DNA of 64,000 nucleotides. Source: Agrocybe praecox (Eukaryota; Basidiomycota; Agaricomycetes; Agaricales; Agrocybaceae). This document shows, one piece after another, positions 10,432 through 22,109 of this stretch. Every line of letters begins with the position of its first letter. Positions within the stretch are counted from its first letter, which is position 1. The notes beneath the pieces are model-generated. The model was not told the DNA's origin. It searched no databases and saw only the letters and a program-made list of their open reading frames with translations. The position numbers and the translations under genes are program-made. The stretch is from NCBI GenBank assembly GCA_964017145.1, contig OZ024852.1, positions 1,799,945-1,863,944 of the forward strand. The letters are read 5' to 3'.

Positions 10432-13400
10432 ATGAATGTAAATGCTCGAGATGAAGAAGCTGCGCTACCTGCCAATGCCAGGCCCCCCCGTACACGGAAT
10501 TCTGTTCCTACCGTACTTTTCCTACTTTTCATGCTTTTCATGCTTACTAGTCATAATGGAGATGAATTTCTTGCTCGTCATCAATATCAAGATGCTCTAC
10601 AGACCCTTACATATCAACTCTCTAACTATACCTCATGGATGAATGGGACAACCTCGAATTTCACACTTGTGAGTCGCGCAGCATTCTATATGCTACCTTG
10701 CTGTTAGTGACCAGAGTGCGAATGATAGCCACAATCAGACTCATTTCTGGAGTCATTACTGGATAAATTCAATATGAAAGGCAGCCTACTCGATCCTGCT
10801 CGGTCTTCTTATTACTCCAACATCACTGGATTTATACATGGTGATGCAGGATATACCAATATCACACATCCTGCTCTTGTTCTCAATGAAACTATTACGT
10901 GGAGGAATGAAGCTATGAATTTTATGGCCGAAGCAAACACCACAAATATCACAGAAAAGTTGGGATCATGGAGTTGGAATACATCGACTAAAGTTGCATT
11001 AAGTGTGGTGGAAAAGAAGTCCTCAGAGGTGGACAATGGCAGCTTGTTTTCTACCCCAATAGCCATCGTTCATGTATGTTTCATATCCTCTATACCGTCA
11101 AATACTGATCCGATGTTCGTAGGGAAGGATTGAACTAACCGATCCCTCGGATTCCGAGAACCTCAGGCTAGAGTTCGAAGGCGTCCATTTCATTTCTAAT
11201 GGGTCTTTCTATGGATTTGCAGAGCCTGCAGGGTAAGTTGCAATCTAAACAAGGCAAAGACAAGGCTGATGTGCGGGAATATCGTAGAAAGCACATCGAC
11301 ATCCGTCTATTACCATCGCTAGTGCCCGAGGATGTCAAGAACCAAACAGCTCGCGCGATAGAACCAGAGTTAGAAAGTAGAATCAATAAACTGAAGAATC
11401 TAATAGACGCAGGAATAATTGATACCGAGTCGTCCAACAATGGTATTAGGTTTCTTTTTCCCATACATGCAAAAATTGACTAAAGCTCAAGCAGAGGAAG
11501 CTCCCAAAACAACCTGCTCATTTACTCTCCATGCACAAATACATCCTGTTTCAATCCCTGAATTCTTCATGCAGGAACTAGAAGGGGAACTTCAGAATCC
11601 GACGGGCATTTGGACAATTCCTCCCCCCAAACTATCAATCAGCGGTTTGCTCATCAGCAAAGAGTGCGGTATTTTGTATGAGATAACCAATACGGAAGGT
11701 CTTAGGTATGTTTATGTGTATAGACTCCCATTTGTCTCATTAATTGAAGGACTTTTTGAAGGTCGCGAACTTTCTTTAGAAAAGTAACGACATGTATGTA
11801 CCTATGAAGTGATCGTCGTTTTGACTTTGCTTATACCGACGTCGACAGATGCTGGATTAACGGCAATTGCGTACCTTACGATATTGATACTTTTTTCTCG
11901 CCAATCAGACCGAAGTCGCACACCTTCAGGTGTTTCTCGTGTCTCTCGGTGGACGTTCCTAACACAGGCTACTATGGACTCCGTCTCATTTGCGGGACAT
12001 GTTACCTTTGCTATTCTAGCAGAGGGTAAACCGTCTTTATCTTTGATTGCTCCAGCGTTCCTGGCCTGTATCTTATTCATTCACGAAGCAGTACGTAAAC
12101 GAACTTTGGGTCCACCATACACTCTACTGAAGCTACAATTATTCTCAAAATAGCAATTCTCTGCACTTATTCATTCAATCCAAGGTCCTGAAAATTACAC
12201 GGCACCATCACCATCTACTGATCGTGACCAGACAAATCATACCACGGATCCTAGTCCAGCGAATCCTGCAGAAGAACCCTTGTTACCTACAACATCCGAG
12301 AACGCCAGGACACCGCCAGCGGCCACACCTTTAGCGGCGATCACAGTAGCACCGACGCCGACTACAGATCCAGCTAACACTAACCCTCAGCAAGGATCAT
12401 TCTTTTCATTCTTTATTCATCAGATCAGAACCGATCCTCAAGCCAAATTATGTATGAGTTTATTCAATTCGATGCACTTTGCGTTGTTCATGTTCAAATT
12501 GTTCTATTCTAGGGGTCATGATGGTTATCTTCTTGACATTTATTGTTCGGATTATTCTTTCGCCTATCTTGTCGCTGCTTTTTGTCATCGTCACCTATTC
12601 CAACATATGGCTCCCCCAGATCATTCGGTCAGCTCGCCGTGGCCGTAGCAGCGGTCTATCCGTCGAGTATATATTAGGAACAACAATTTGTCGCCTTTTT
12701 ACGGCTCTATGTCAGTCCTTGAATGTCTCATTGTCAAAGATCGTCGAAAAGACTGACATTTTCTTTGTGTCAATAGACTTTTTGGCCTGTCCTAAAAACG
12801 TATTGGAAGTTGAACCAAGGCGTAAGTGCTTCCGTGACAATGTATAAAGCCTTGGTAACGACGATCACATAGCTTGGATATGGGTCCTTGTCACTTTCGT
12901 CGTGTTGCAAGCATTTACGGTGATATTGCAAGATGTCTTTGGTCCCACTTTCTTTTTACCGCAAAGCGTTCGTCATTCGTTCACTGTTCATAATTAATGA
13001 GCTAACGTCTGTTAAAGTTCGCTCACGAAAAACCTTACGACTATCATCCACCCATGCCCATGCCTGATCCCGAATCCCCGGAACAATCTCTTGGAGACTG
13101 TGCTATTTGCATGGATGCTATCATTATTGACCCTTCATTACAGAGACGGTCGAAGTCCTTCGACATGAGGGATGGTTGGGACGAGAAAAATACTCAATCT
13201 TCGACTAAAAAGAGGAGAAGCGTAGGAGGTATGTTGAATGCCATGCAGATAGGCGTCGGCGCAAGTACTGCAAGGAAAAACTACAGTCTAGCTCCATGTT
13301 CCCATCTATTTGTCAGTCTGAATCCATTCTTCCTGCATTGCCTTCAACTCTGACTTGACGATGTATAGCATACTGATTGCTTGGAGAAGGTATGCTTTTT

Positions 13401-13568
13401 ACATGCTCTATATTGCGTGTCACGGTCATCTTTATTTTATTTTCTCAACTCCTCTAGTGGCTTGCAATAAAGGTGGACATTTTTTCTTCTTCGCCGACTA
13501 TATATCTTACCTCGACTTTTTAAAAGAATATTTGTCCCCAGTGTCGCCGACCTCTACCACCTTTGTGA
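10432..13568 (+). CDS. TUL1/DSC1-type transmembrane RING-H2 E3 ubiquitin ligase
   Basis: A multi-exon gene. The upstream open frame begins with TTG, so the first in-frame ATG, 10432, is used. After a short cytosolic head comes a signal-anchor helix (VPTVLFLLFMLFML). A long lumenal domain with many N-glycosylation sequons follows (exons about 10774-11790). Polytopic membrane helices lie about 11810-12990, among them IIRSARRGRSSGLSVEYILG in a loop. The C-terminal RING-H2 is complete after splicing: DCAICMD, then PCSHLFHTDC across an intron, then NICPQCRR, ending PLPPL-stop. That gives C-x2-C, C-x-H-x2-H-x2-C and C-x2-C. Homologues are the catalytic subunit of the Golgi/endosomal Dsc complex, which ubiquitinates misplaced membrane proteins and, in some fungi, processes SREBP. 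A Ser/Thr/Pro-rich linker (about 12200-12390) is specific to this protein. Confidence 0.85.
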
Positions 13569-13876
13569 CACGAACGCTCCTCAACTTGCGATTGGTATTG
13601 TAGTCGTGACTTAATTTGTACATCCTTTATATTGGAATAATATGTAGAACATTTACGTGACTAGGTACTGAGAGAAGAGCATATGCCATGGGGTGGGATA
13701 TTCTTGCATCATGTACATTTCTGGAAGTAGTGGGCCATAAATGTTGATTTTGAGCACATAGCAACTCTCTGAATGACAAAAGAACTCATTATCTTACAGA
13801 ACAACATTGATGGCCTCGTAATGACTAGAAAGGACAATGTGTACGGAGAACGCAAAAATAACATACATATATCCAT
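13569..13876. other. Convergent 3' spacer
   Basis: 308 bp between the stops of the RING-ligase gene and RPS18. AT-rich 3' flanking sequence with no ORF or RNA gene visible. Confidence 0.5.
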
Positions 13877-14496
13877 CTAACCGCGCTTCTTGGACACACC
13901 GACAGTTTTTCCACGACGACCTAAGGAAATAGTAATCAGTATTTAAATTATACCCCAACCGAAGGGACGGACCTGTTGTCTTCGTGTGTTGTCCGCGTAC
14001 CCTCAATCCCCAATAGTGCCTCAATCCACGGTGAGCCCTGATCTTCTTCAAGCGCTCAAGATCATCACGGAGTTTGGAGTCAACGCCGTTTGACAGGATC
14101 TGAGAGTTCTTGCCGTCGACGATGTCCTTCTGCCTGTTAAGGAACCAGGTGGGGATTTTGAATTGCGTGGGGTTTTGGATAATGGTAACTAAACGCTCGA
14201 GTTCGTCCGAGTTGAGGTCACCGGCACTATGAAATGTAAGAATCCATTAGAAATATTATAAATGATTCATTTACCGCTTATTGAGGTCGACATCTGCCTT
14301 TTTGCAAACCAAGTTGGAATAACGGCGTCCGACACCCTTGATCTCGGTCAAAGCATACATGATTTTGCGTTTGCCGTCAACATTGGTGTTCAAAAGACGG
14401 AGAATGTGCTGTAAGTAGTCGTTAACAATTATTTTGGCTAGAAGGACGAGGGCGTACTTGAAATTGTTGGTGTGCTTCTGGAACAACGAGAGACAT
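13877..14496 (-). CDS. RPS18: 40S ribosomal protein S18 (uS13)
   Basis: Four exons on the minus strand give about 156 aa, the usual length of eukaryotic S18. Exon 1 is [13 protein letters not shown]. Exon 2 starts [16 protein letters not shown] and contains [13 protein letters not shown] (the helix-hairpin region). Exon 3 contains [20 protein letters not shown] and [17 protein letters not shown] (rRNA-binding). Exon 4 is [13 protein letters not shown]. uS13 sits in the head of the small subunit and bridges to the large subunit. An intron directly after a very short first coding exon is typical for fungal ribosomal protein genes. The sequence is intact. Confidence 0.97.
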
Positions 14497-14891
14497 GATT
14501 GAAGAGTGCCCTATGATAATCTTTAGCCATCACGAAACGATTTGACATCCACTCTCTTGTCTCTCCATCCATCGAAATACACCGAGAAAAATGTCCAAAT
14601 TTTGGGGTATCCAACAGAAATGTTGGAGAAATGGCGCTAGGTATGAAACTGGACTTACTTTGTCCACTTGCTGACGTCCTGCTCGTTGTGGCCGTTGTCC
14701 TAGACACTGGTTACGACGACGAGACGAGCTTATTTACAGTTATTTGCAATTGTGGCAGGGTATTACTAACGCGAGTCTTGTGATGTGATGTGTGATGATG
14801 TGATGTGTGACTGTAAGTGAGGAACAATTCTTGCATCATGCACACTCCAAATGTGGTCACTAATATATGCTAATTTCAAACTTATAGTAAG
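14497..14891. other. RPS18 promoter side and GTGAT microsatellite
   Basis: This contains the RPS18 upstream region and an imperfect GTGATGT repeat (about 14778-14810). No ORF. Confidence 0.4.
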
Positions 14892-14974
14892 TCTTTGTTA
14901 GTATATCGGTTAGTACACGCGCTTGTCATGTCGCATGTCCGCGCGAAAGCTGGGTTCGACTCCCAGACAGAGAG
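14892..14974 (+). tRNA. tRNA-Asp(GTC) with 11-nt intron
   Basis: It folds as a full cloverleaf. Acceptor TCTTTGT pairs with ACAGAGA (one G-U), with discriminator G. The D stem is GTAT/GTAC with GG in the loop. The anticodon stem is CGCGC/GCGCG around TTGTCA and C, interrupted after position 37 by the intron TGTCGCATGTC. The T arm is CTGGG-TTCGACT-CCCAG. Intron position is canonical for eukaryotic nuclear tRNA. The anticodon GUC reads Asp GAC/GAU codons. Confidence 0.92.
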
Positions 14975-15188
14975 CTTCATTTTTTGATATCTTTTCTTGG
15001 TTTGTTGTGTTTTGTATATTCCAAAAGGCATCAGCCCCCGCAAGTCAACTATCGCTCTTACAAAGTTAACACTTGTTAGAATTCGCGTCGAACTATTGGG
15101 ACTTCTATAGCGGCCCACAGGGTTTGTGAGTTGTATAACTATTCTTGTTTCACGTACTGCTTTTTTCACACTCGAATGTAGATCCATT

Positions 15189-15455
15189 ATGCGACCCACA
15201 GCGAGTCGGCCAGTCCAAGTCGTTCTTCGAAAATTGCTCAACGTCAGCGACGCAAAAATATACAATCGTCCGAGGCCTCAGTCCGATGACTTGAAGATAC
15301 CCACCCTCATGGACACCCTCATGAAACAAAAAGAGAAGATGGGAGACTCCTGGCCGGGAAACCTTCGTCTAGAACCTCAACTTAAGAAGGAAATCTTCAG
15401 AGAGGTTGTCCCAGCTGTGCGCTCCGAGCTGCGAAGAATGACGAAGGAACGATGA
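15189..15455 (+). CDS. Small conserved-looking protein, possibly mitochondrial (88 aa)
   Basis: A single-exon frame from the first ATG, 15189; the longer frame upstream begins with GTG, so it was not used. The first 15 residues (MRPTASRPVQVVLRK) are basic and without acids, as in a mitochondrial targeting sequence. The rest (RPRPQSDDLKIPTLMDTLMK, then SWPGNLRLEPQLKKEIF) is charged and helical, with no membrane segment. I do not recognise the family. Even codon use and lack of low complexity argue for a real gene. A further upstream exon cannot be excluded. Confidence 0.55.
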   Translation: MRPTASRPVQVVLRKLLNVSDAKIYNRPRPQSDDLKIPTLMDTLMKQKEKMGDSWPGNLRLEPQLKKEIFREVVPAVRSELRRMTKER

Positions 15456-15894
15456 AAGCCAACTTATCAATTTGCTATAATTTATCTTGCGAGCTCATTG
15501 GGACAGACAATGCGCACCACTGCAGCTGTCAGACGCGAAAATAAAAATTCAGAAGGACAGGACTTCAATATTTCAATACTCGTTAGAATACGCCAGTGCG
15601 CGTCCTATTACGAACCGGATATTCCCTCTCGTAACTATTGAATAGACAACACTACCTTTTTATACAACTGGACAAGGCTGCTTCTGACAGTGTCTGCTCT
15701 GTCTACCCGCAAGCTTTGTTTGAAATTGACCTGATTTATTTAGACCCCCAATCGCCACGCATAGTACGCAAAAGGAGTCTCTTGCGTGAGACTATTCTTG
15801 TATATGCGAACAATGACAATCATGACGTCTTCCCTACTCTATCTTGTCCCCATCTCCAACGTTCCAACACTAACACCAACACCCTCAATCAGAC
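15456..15894. other. Intergenic, PSD promoter side
   Basis: 439 bp with CT-rich sequence just before the PSD start (about 15830-15890), common in fungal core promoters. A 131-codon open frame here (15638-16033) overlaps the PSD start in another frame and is not called. Confidence 0.4.
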
Positions 15895-17538
15895 ATGGCT
15901 TCTCTCGACGCAAACAATGTTAATAAACCTATTGACCCTATTCGCGCCGACAGTTTACCTGATGCATCGCATGATGATGTTGCTAGAGGACTCTCGGCTG
16001 TCGTGGACCAATCTGCTGAGAATGCGAATGTGACACACCACATCCACGCCCCCATCCATAAGCTGGTTAGCTCTCACTGGATCCAGTCGCTCATCCCTGG
16101 CATAGAAAAATTGGCTGTTGACTATCACTGTGGCAATTATGTGGTTATGCGAGGGTCAACTGAACCTTTCTTTGAGACGATGCCTCTTTATGCACGGTGG
16201 GTCAAGCATTCGTTATTCCTAGTTTAGGTGGTGGGTAATGACGTCAGAACTTTGTTGGGACTTTGGAAGCCTTGGGATGCACCTCTTGTTTTACGGAAAA
16301 GAGCAAGTTAAACTGTTGGGAAATAAGAGAGTTGATGAAATATTGCGCGAACAATCGATCAAGGTAAGAACCGCCCTTCAGGCTTTCTCGTATAATCGAA
16401 ATCGTATCCTATTATTATACTGATCTTCTATTAAGCAAGGAACGATTTACGATAGCCCCAGCTCTTCCGCGTCGATTCCTTCCTTCATAGAGGCATACAG
16501 TATACAGACGGACGAACTCTTGGAGCCTGATATTTTTAAATACAAGAATTTCAACGAGTTCTTCTCGAGGTGCGCGTGAATGTTAATGTCTTTCTTTCGT
16601 TGTTCAATTCCCTCTATACAGAAAATTACGCCCAGATGCACGGCCAATACAGGACGGACACGATGAACGTGTTCTAATCTCGGCAGCCGACTGTAGATTG
16701 ACGGTCTTCGAGTCGATAGATACTGCTAAGGCCTTTTGGTATGTCTTCTAATCATTTTCCTACGCGAACCTGAATGACCAAGAATTTGTATATATTCTAG
16801 GGTTAAAGGACAAAATTTCGACATACCGAACTTGCTTAATCTCCCTCCGGACTCTCCTAAACTGGAACCGTTCAAGAATTCGAGTCTTGCGATATTCCGC
16901 CTCGCACCTGCTGACTATCATAGGTTCCATAGCCCGATTGATTGCGAAGTGGGAGATATGGAGCATGTACCTGGGCATTTCTACACAGGTAAGCTCGCGG
17001 TCGACGTACAATTTACGAAAATGCTTACCTGGCCGTTTCTAGTAAACCCCCAAGCTGTTAACGAACCTGGGTTCGATGTATTGACTGCTAATACTCGATC
17101 TATTCTATATCTCAAACACACCCCGAGTGGTCGTATGGTTGCGTATGTGGCTATAGGGGCTCTGCTTGTTGGGAGCATTCAGTGGACTGGCGGCAAGGAG
17201 AAAGGAACGATTCTAAAGAGGGGAGATGAGCTAGGGTGAGCGTAGACCTCTACGTTTTGCGCTGGCTGTTTTCTTATAGTTCCGCAGCTATTTTGCTTAT
17301 GGTGGAAGCACTATTGTTATCGTGTTTGAAAACGATTCCGTCAAGTCTGTATAGTTTCTAAATACTTCGTGTTACTGGATTGACCTTGCGTGTTCTGTTG
17401 CAGATTTGACGACGACCTTGTGTCCAATTCGGAGAAGCCTATTGAAACACTGGTCAAGGTAGATAAAATATTCGACTCCACGTCATATAAATAACACTTT
17501 TGTAGGTCGGGTATTCCATTGGGAAGATCGCACCATGA
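15895..17538 (+). CDS. Phosphatidylserine decarboxylase proenzyme
   Basis: A multi-exon gene beginning MASLDANNVNKPID and ending IGKIAP-stop. The enzyme converts phosphatidylserine to phosphatidylethanolamine with a pyruvoyl cofactor made by self-cleavage. Evidence: FKYKNFNEFFSRKLRPDARP, the conserved FNEFFSRKLRP substrate-site motif; FRLAPADYHRFHSP with the family His; and EVGDMEHVPGHFYTVNPQAV. Near the C-terminus, split by an intron, is GDELGYFAYGGSTIVIVFE, where GGST is the autocleavage site that forms the pyruvoyl Ser. The layout (about 110-residue N-terminal extension, no C2 domain seen) fits the soluble or endomembrane fungal PSD class, not the mitochondrial one, since no targeting peptide is visible. 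PSD-like decarboxylases of amino acids exist in mushrooms, but they diverge at the His region; true PSD is preferred. Confidence 0.9.
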
Positions 17539-17664
17539 TTCTGATACCATGTTGAACTCGAAATTTTTGGAGAGTTGAAATATCTATAAATATTGTGTAT
17601 ATCTTGTAGATCCAACTAAGGAGATATTAAATAAACACTTGATCCACGAGCCCACACAGTTAGT

Positions 17665-18551
17665 CTACGATGAAGTTACATTGTTTCGCTTCCACTGGAC
17701 CAGCATTTCGACACTAATCATCTTTAAGCCCCAACGGTCAGCAAAAGCGCGGCAATCATCACGCCTAGCCATCGATCCTTGCGCGTCATCGTTGACCAAT
17801 TCACATAGCAGGCCAGCTGGGGCCAGACCGGTGAGCAGGCACAAATCTACTGCGCTCTCCGTGTGACCCTTCCGTGTTGAAACACCACCTTCCCGTGCAC
17901 GCAGAGGTACCATGTGTCCTGGACGGGTAAAGTCACTGGGAATCGAAGTCGGGGAGGCCAGTGCGCGGGCTGTTAGGGAGCGATCGTGAGCGGAAATGCC
18001 GGTAGTTGTGCCTATAGAAAAGAAGAAGATAAGATTAGATGTGTGTTTCAAGGGTTTATTGGAATTCCCCACCATGCCTGTAATCCACTGTTACTGTGTA
18101 TGCTGTCCTGTGAGGGTCCTGATTCTCGGAGACCATCATAGGGATTTCGAGCGCTTCAAGTCGTTCACCAGGAAGGGATATACAGATATAGCCACTATAA
18201 AGGGTAAGGTAGATTAATTCACGTGTCAGCGGATATTAGGCTCGGAAGGAAAAATGAGTGGGGGCGGGTGAGTGGAAATACGCACCTTGAGTGTTTGATC
18301 ATCCAGGCCATCTTTTCCGTCGTGCATTGCGAAGCGGATATGATAAGGTCGCCCTCGTTTTCTCGGCTCTCATCATCCATTACTACGAGAAATTCTCCGG
18401 CAGCAAAGGATTCCAAAGCGGCCTCCATGGTGTCGAATTCGAATGATGTGCGCTCGGGTGCATCAAGATGTTCTGTAGGTCTCCATATATGAGATGGTTT
18501 ATGAATGCCATTAGTCTGCGTCGACGAGAGTGAGAGCGCAACAGGAGCCAT
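17665..18551 (-). CDS. RIB3: 3,4-dihydroxy-2-butanone 4-phosphate synthase
   Basis: Three exons on the minus strand, start ATG 18551, stop TAG 17665-17667. The enzyme turns ribulose 5-phosphate into the four-carbon unit used to build the riboflavin ring. Motifs: [17 protein letters not shown] (metal and substrate loop) in exon 1; [20 protein letters not shown] and the run up to VTVDYRHG in exon 2; [37 protein letters not shown] and [16 protein letters not shown] in exon 3, with the catalytic HTE. It is a stand-alone synthase, with no GTP cyclohydrolase II fused, as usual in fungi. It faces PSD tail to tail (126 bp between stops) and is divergent from the phosphate carrier gene. Confidence 0.96.
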
Positions 18552-19026
18552 TTGGTGGAATGAAAGTAAGTGCCATCTTCCGAGACCGGTGGGAGTACCT
18601 TATATGTAAGACGAATGATCTGTGTAAAATCCGTGACACGGTCGAAGGAGACTTTATAAGCCGAAATTTGAGGATGACCGAATTCTTCAGCCAAACGGAT
18701 GAGCAATATCCAGACGATGGCCGACGTTATTTACTTTATGGTCTTTCAAGAGACCGACATGTAAATATAGTCCCTTGAGCCTTTGGAAAGCAGAAAAATC
18801 GTAGTTAGTCCTTGTTAGTCCGCTCGGCCCGGGGAGTGGATTTGGCCAACGTAATTGGCTCGGTCTAATACGGAACGAGCCGGCTTGTCGCCAGCACAAG
18901 TTTTTCAGCATCATTGCTGGCATTCCGACAACAGCACTCTCTTCCTTCCTCCATCCCAAGGACAGGCTTCCATCCATACCCGCCTTTTAGACTTTCTTAG
19001 ATTTGTCTATCGGCCTTCCTACTACC
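18552..19026. promoter_or_regulatory. Divergent promoter region RIB3 / phosphate carrier
   Basis: 475 bp between the two ATGs. An ATTGG (inverted CCAAT box) lies at about 18856-18860, beside a GC-rich stretch. A short repeated word TTAGTCC occurs twice near 18806-18820. CT-rich sequence precedes the carrier ATG. Confidence 0.4.
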
Positions 19027-20129
19027 ATGTCTGCTACTCAGTGGAACGCAAAGTAATTTTCTTTTTCTTTTAGTTTCTTTTGTCAATATTCATCCTGTTC
19101 TCGCAGATATCTCGGCCCAGTGCCTCACGACAATTCCTACTATGCTAAGTGCATGCTCGGTGGTGTCCTTGCGTGCGGTATCACCCACGCAGGCATCACC
19201 CCTCTTGATGTCGCCAAATGTAACATGCAGGTATTGAAGCGTATATTTTGCTTTCCGACTTGCGCTTATATTTATTTTCAAGGTCAACCCTACTAAATAC
19301 ACTGGTCTTGGACAAGGTCTCAAGCTCCTCGTAGCTGAGGAAGGTTCCAAGGGTATCTGGAAGGGTTTCGGCCCCACCTTCGTCGGTTACTCTCTCCAGG
19401 GAATGTTCAAGTACGGTCTCTACGAAGTCTTCAAGGATTACTACATGAACCTTGCCGGTGAGGAGCTCTCCAACAAGTACAAGCCCGCTATCTGGCTCGC
19501 CGGTTCCGCCTCTGCTGAAGTCTTCGCCGATATCGCTCTCTGCCCATTCGAAATGGCCAAGGTCAAGATCCAGACCAGCGCTACCGGTACTTTCCCCACC
19601 TCCTTCGGTGCCGCAATCAAGGAAATGCAACGCACCAAGCTCGAGACTCGCTTCCCCTTCGGTTCCCTCGTTCCTCTATGGTCGCGTCAGGTATAGCTTT
19701 ACTTGTCACTAGGTTTTCATCAATTTTGTGCTGACAAGTCCCGTGATCTTGTAGATCCCCTACACCATGGCCAAGTTCTTCTTCTTCGAGAAAATCGTCC
19801 AGGTCTTCTACACTAAGGTCTTCACCGCACCCAAGGAATCTTACAGCAAGACTACTCAACTCGGTGTTACATTCGCTTCCGGTTACCTCGCTGGTGTTGT
19901 CTGCGCTATCGTCTCGCACCCCGCTGATTCCCTCGTCTCGCAACTCGGAAAGGCTAGCAACAAGGGCAAGTCTGTTGGTCAAATTGCCAGTGAAGTCGGA
20001 TGGGTCGGTCTTGCTACCAAGGGTCTCGGTACCAGGGTTATCATGATCGGTACTTTGACCGGTTTCCAATGGTGGATTTACGATTCATTCAAGGCTGCTA
20101 TGGGCATGGGTACCACTGGTGGAAAGTAA
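19027..20129 (+). CDS. Mitochondrial phosphate carrier
   Basis: Four coding exons: a short first exon (MSATQWNA), a second with YLGPVPHDNSYYAKCMLGG, a third beginning VNPTKYTGLG, and a last from IPYTMAKFFFFEKIV. It is an SLC25 carrier moving inorganic phosphate with H+ across the inner mitochondrial membrane. The threefold repeat shows as PLDVAKCNMQ, PFEMAKVKIQ and PADSLVSQLG; the third lacks the usual Lys, typical of phosphate carriers (MIR1/PIC2). LGTRVIMIGTLTGFQWWIYD is the characteristic C-terminal helix. No cleavable presequence is seen, as in fungal homologues. Codon use is strongly biased to C-ending codons compared with neighbours, consistent with high expression. Confidence 0.95.
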
Positions 20130-20461
20130 ACGGAAATCGCTATGATTTCTTCTCTCAGGTAAATATTTTTGTTGAGTTGGCGTCAATGTTTGTATCTTTT
20201 CTCAATTTAAATCGATTAGCAGGCCTGTTACTTGGATGGAACAACGCCGATAGATTCCTACCGTTATAAAAAGGACATTAGACTACTTATAACCACGTAT
20301 TCCCCATCTTTATGCCATCGTCCCGTCATATTTAGAACAGGAGTGTCTTTTGCTACGATATCCTTGAAATATAATTCGAATAAGCAAAGTTGGAGACATA
20401 ATTTATTTAAGCGTGTTGAGAACAAAGTATTGCACAGCATATTTGTTTGGTTAGTCAGTTC
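20130..20461. other. Spacer before F-box gene
   Basis: 332 bp of carrier 3' flank and F-box promoter. AT-rich, no ORF called. Confidence 0.4.
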
Positions 20462-22109
20462 ATGGATCGCGGAACGCCAGTTGACTCCAACGCACAACTT
20501 ATGAAGCAGTCATCCAATACTTCAGATCCAAAGCGTCGGAGAACAGTCTCAACCAAGGTAGACAAACAAGTTGAACAACTCCATTTGTTACCCACAGAAA
20601 TATGGTCCCTGATTTGCGGATTCCTCAACCAAAATGATCTCACACACCTCGCTCGCGTCTCTTCTACTCTTCTCCGTGTATCAAGGCCCATCCTATATCG
20701 AACAGTAATCCTCCGCAATGATAATCCCAACCTTGAGTACCAGGCAGGAGTCGTCAGGCAGTGCGCATCCGCCGTTCAGCGTCTAACTTTGTTCACTGCG
20801 GCATGGATGCCCAGGGTCTTCAATGCGCCAGAGCCGACGACATGGGTGGACTACATATTAATGTCGCAGCTGCCAAATCTGCGCGAGATCGTTCTCATTG
20901 GTAGCCCTTTCACCGTTGAGCAAGAGCAGCTCAACTTCGTTTCCTTCCTTCGCCGTCTTGCCCCACGATGCAAATCCTTCGTTTACATTCCCCACTATCT
21001 CACGTACTTCCCGTCCCTGGCTTTCCCTATTGATGGTCTTGAAAAGATATCTTGGTCAACGTATATCGGTATGTGATACAGAGCTGTTCAGGTTTCGTTT
21101 TGTCCTGAGCATGCTCGTTTTAGCCAAATCTCCTCAGCCTCAAGCAATATCAATGCTAGTAGCATCAACAGAAACATTGACATCTATTTCCTTCCCAAAC
21201 TGCCCTGGATTTGCCTATTCGTTGCCGGAGTTCGTTCAAGACACCTGGACATTGTTTTTCTCGATGCGGTTCCCTCGTCTGACTTCGTTCAATTTGGGTT
21301 TGATGTATGCAAATCCTACATTGGAGCGCAGACATGACACTACTATTGTCCTTACCCAATTCCTCAAAGACCATCCAAGCATCCAACACCTTACCCTAGG
21401 ATGCAGTTTAGAATTCCCAGGGCTCTACGAAGGTATCAGCGGTGTGGACGACCTTATCCAACAAGATTTCCTCCCGAACCTCCGGAGCTTCGAGTCCCAC
21501 CCGGCAAATATAACAATCATGCTTAACCAGAACGTTAAATCCTTGCAATCTTTGAAGAAACTGTCGATTGTTTACTACTGTGAGGCGAACGACACGCCTT
21601 TGGAGAGCTGGTTCGCCGTCATGCGTGGTTCGGCTGGGTTCCCTGAAGTCGAACATTTATCGGTCAGATTCAACGGAGAATCCAAGTTCATGGGTATTCA
21701 TCAAATCACGATGTTCGAATGTGTTCGACGCCTCGGGGCATGTTGCCCTTCCGTGCGCAGCTTTTCGGGATATTTAGGCCTGTTCGTTTCTCCTGTGAGT
21801 GTTTATGTTTATGATTGTTTTTCAATCAAGTTTCGTCCTTGCTCACTACATACACAGAGCGATCTGTCGGACACTCTACAGTATTTTAGACTGTTGGAGA
21901 CCATTAAGCTACCGTGGACGACACTAAAGGGCACACATGATGTTTTCTCACCTGACGAAGATTTTACCCCAATAACAACTGCATGCCCTGAACTCTCCTC
22001 TATCGTTGTTAACACTCCCGGAGATTATCACTCAAAATTTGTGTTCGAGCGCTATCCAGACGGCTACATCAGCTGCATTAAAGTCTTTCCAAGAGACCAA
22101 ACTGATTGA
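20462..22109 (+). CDS. F-box/LRR-like protein
   Basis: Three exons (20462-21068, 21124-21794, 21858-22109) in matching phases give 509 aa. The open frame upstream starts with TTG, so the first ATG, 20462, is used. A basic head with KRRR is followed by an F-box, LHLLPTEIWSLICGFLNQND, then LTHLARVSSTLLRVSRPIL at about residues 40-80. The rest has irregular leucine-rich segments (LPNLREIVLIG, HPSIQHLTLGC, LQSLKKLSIV). F-box proteins recruit substrates to SCF ubiquitin ligases through Skp1. Mushroom genomes hold hundreds of fast-evolving F-box genes, so the substrate cannot be guessed. Confidence 0.85.

Noticed and set aside
15895..17538. PsiD-type tryptophan decarboxylase (mushroom alkaloid pathway)
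   Set aside because: Motifs match true phosphatidylserine decarboxylases (FFSRKLRP, HRFHSP, GYFAYGGST), and no other alkaloid pathway genes lie nearby.
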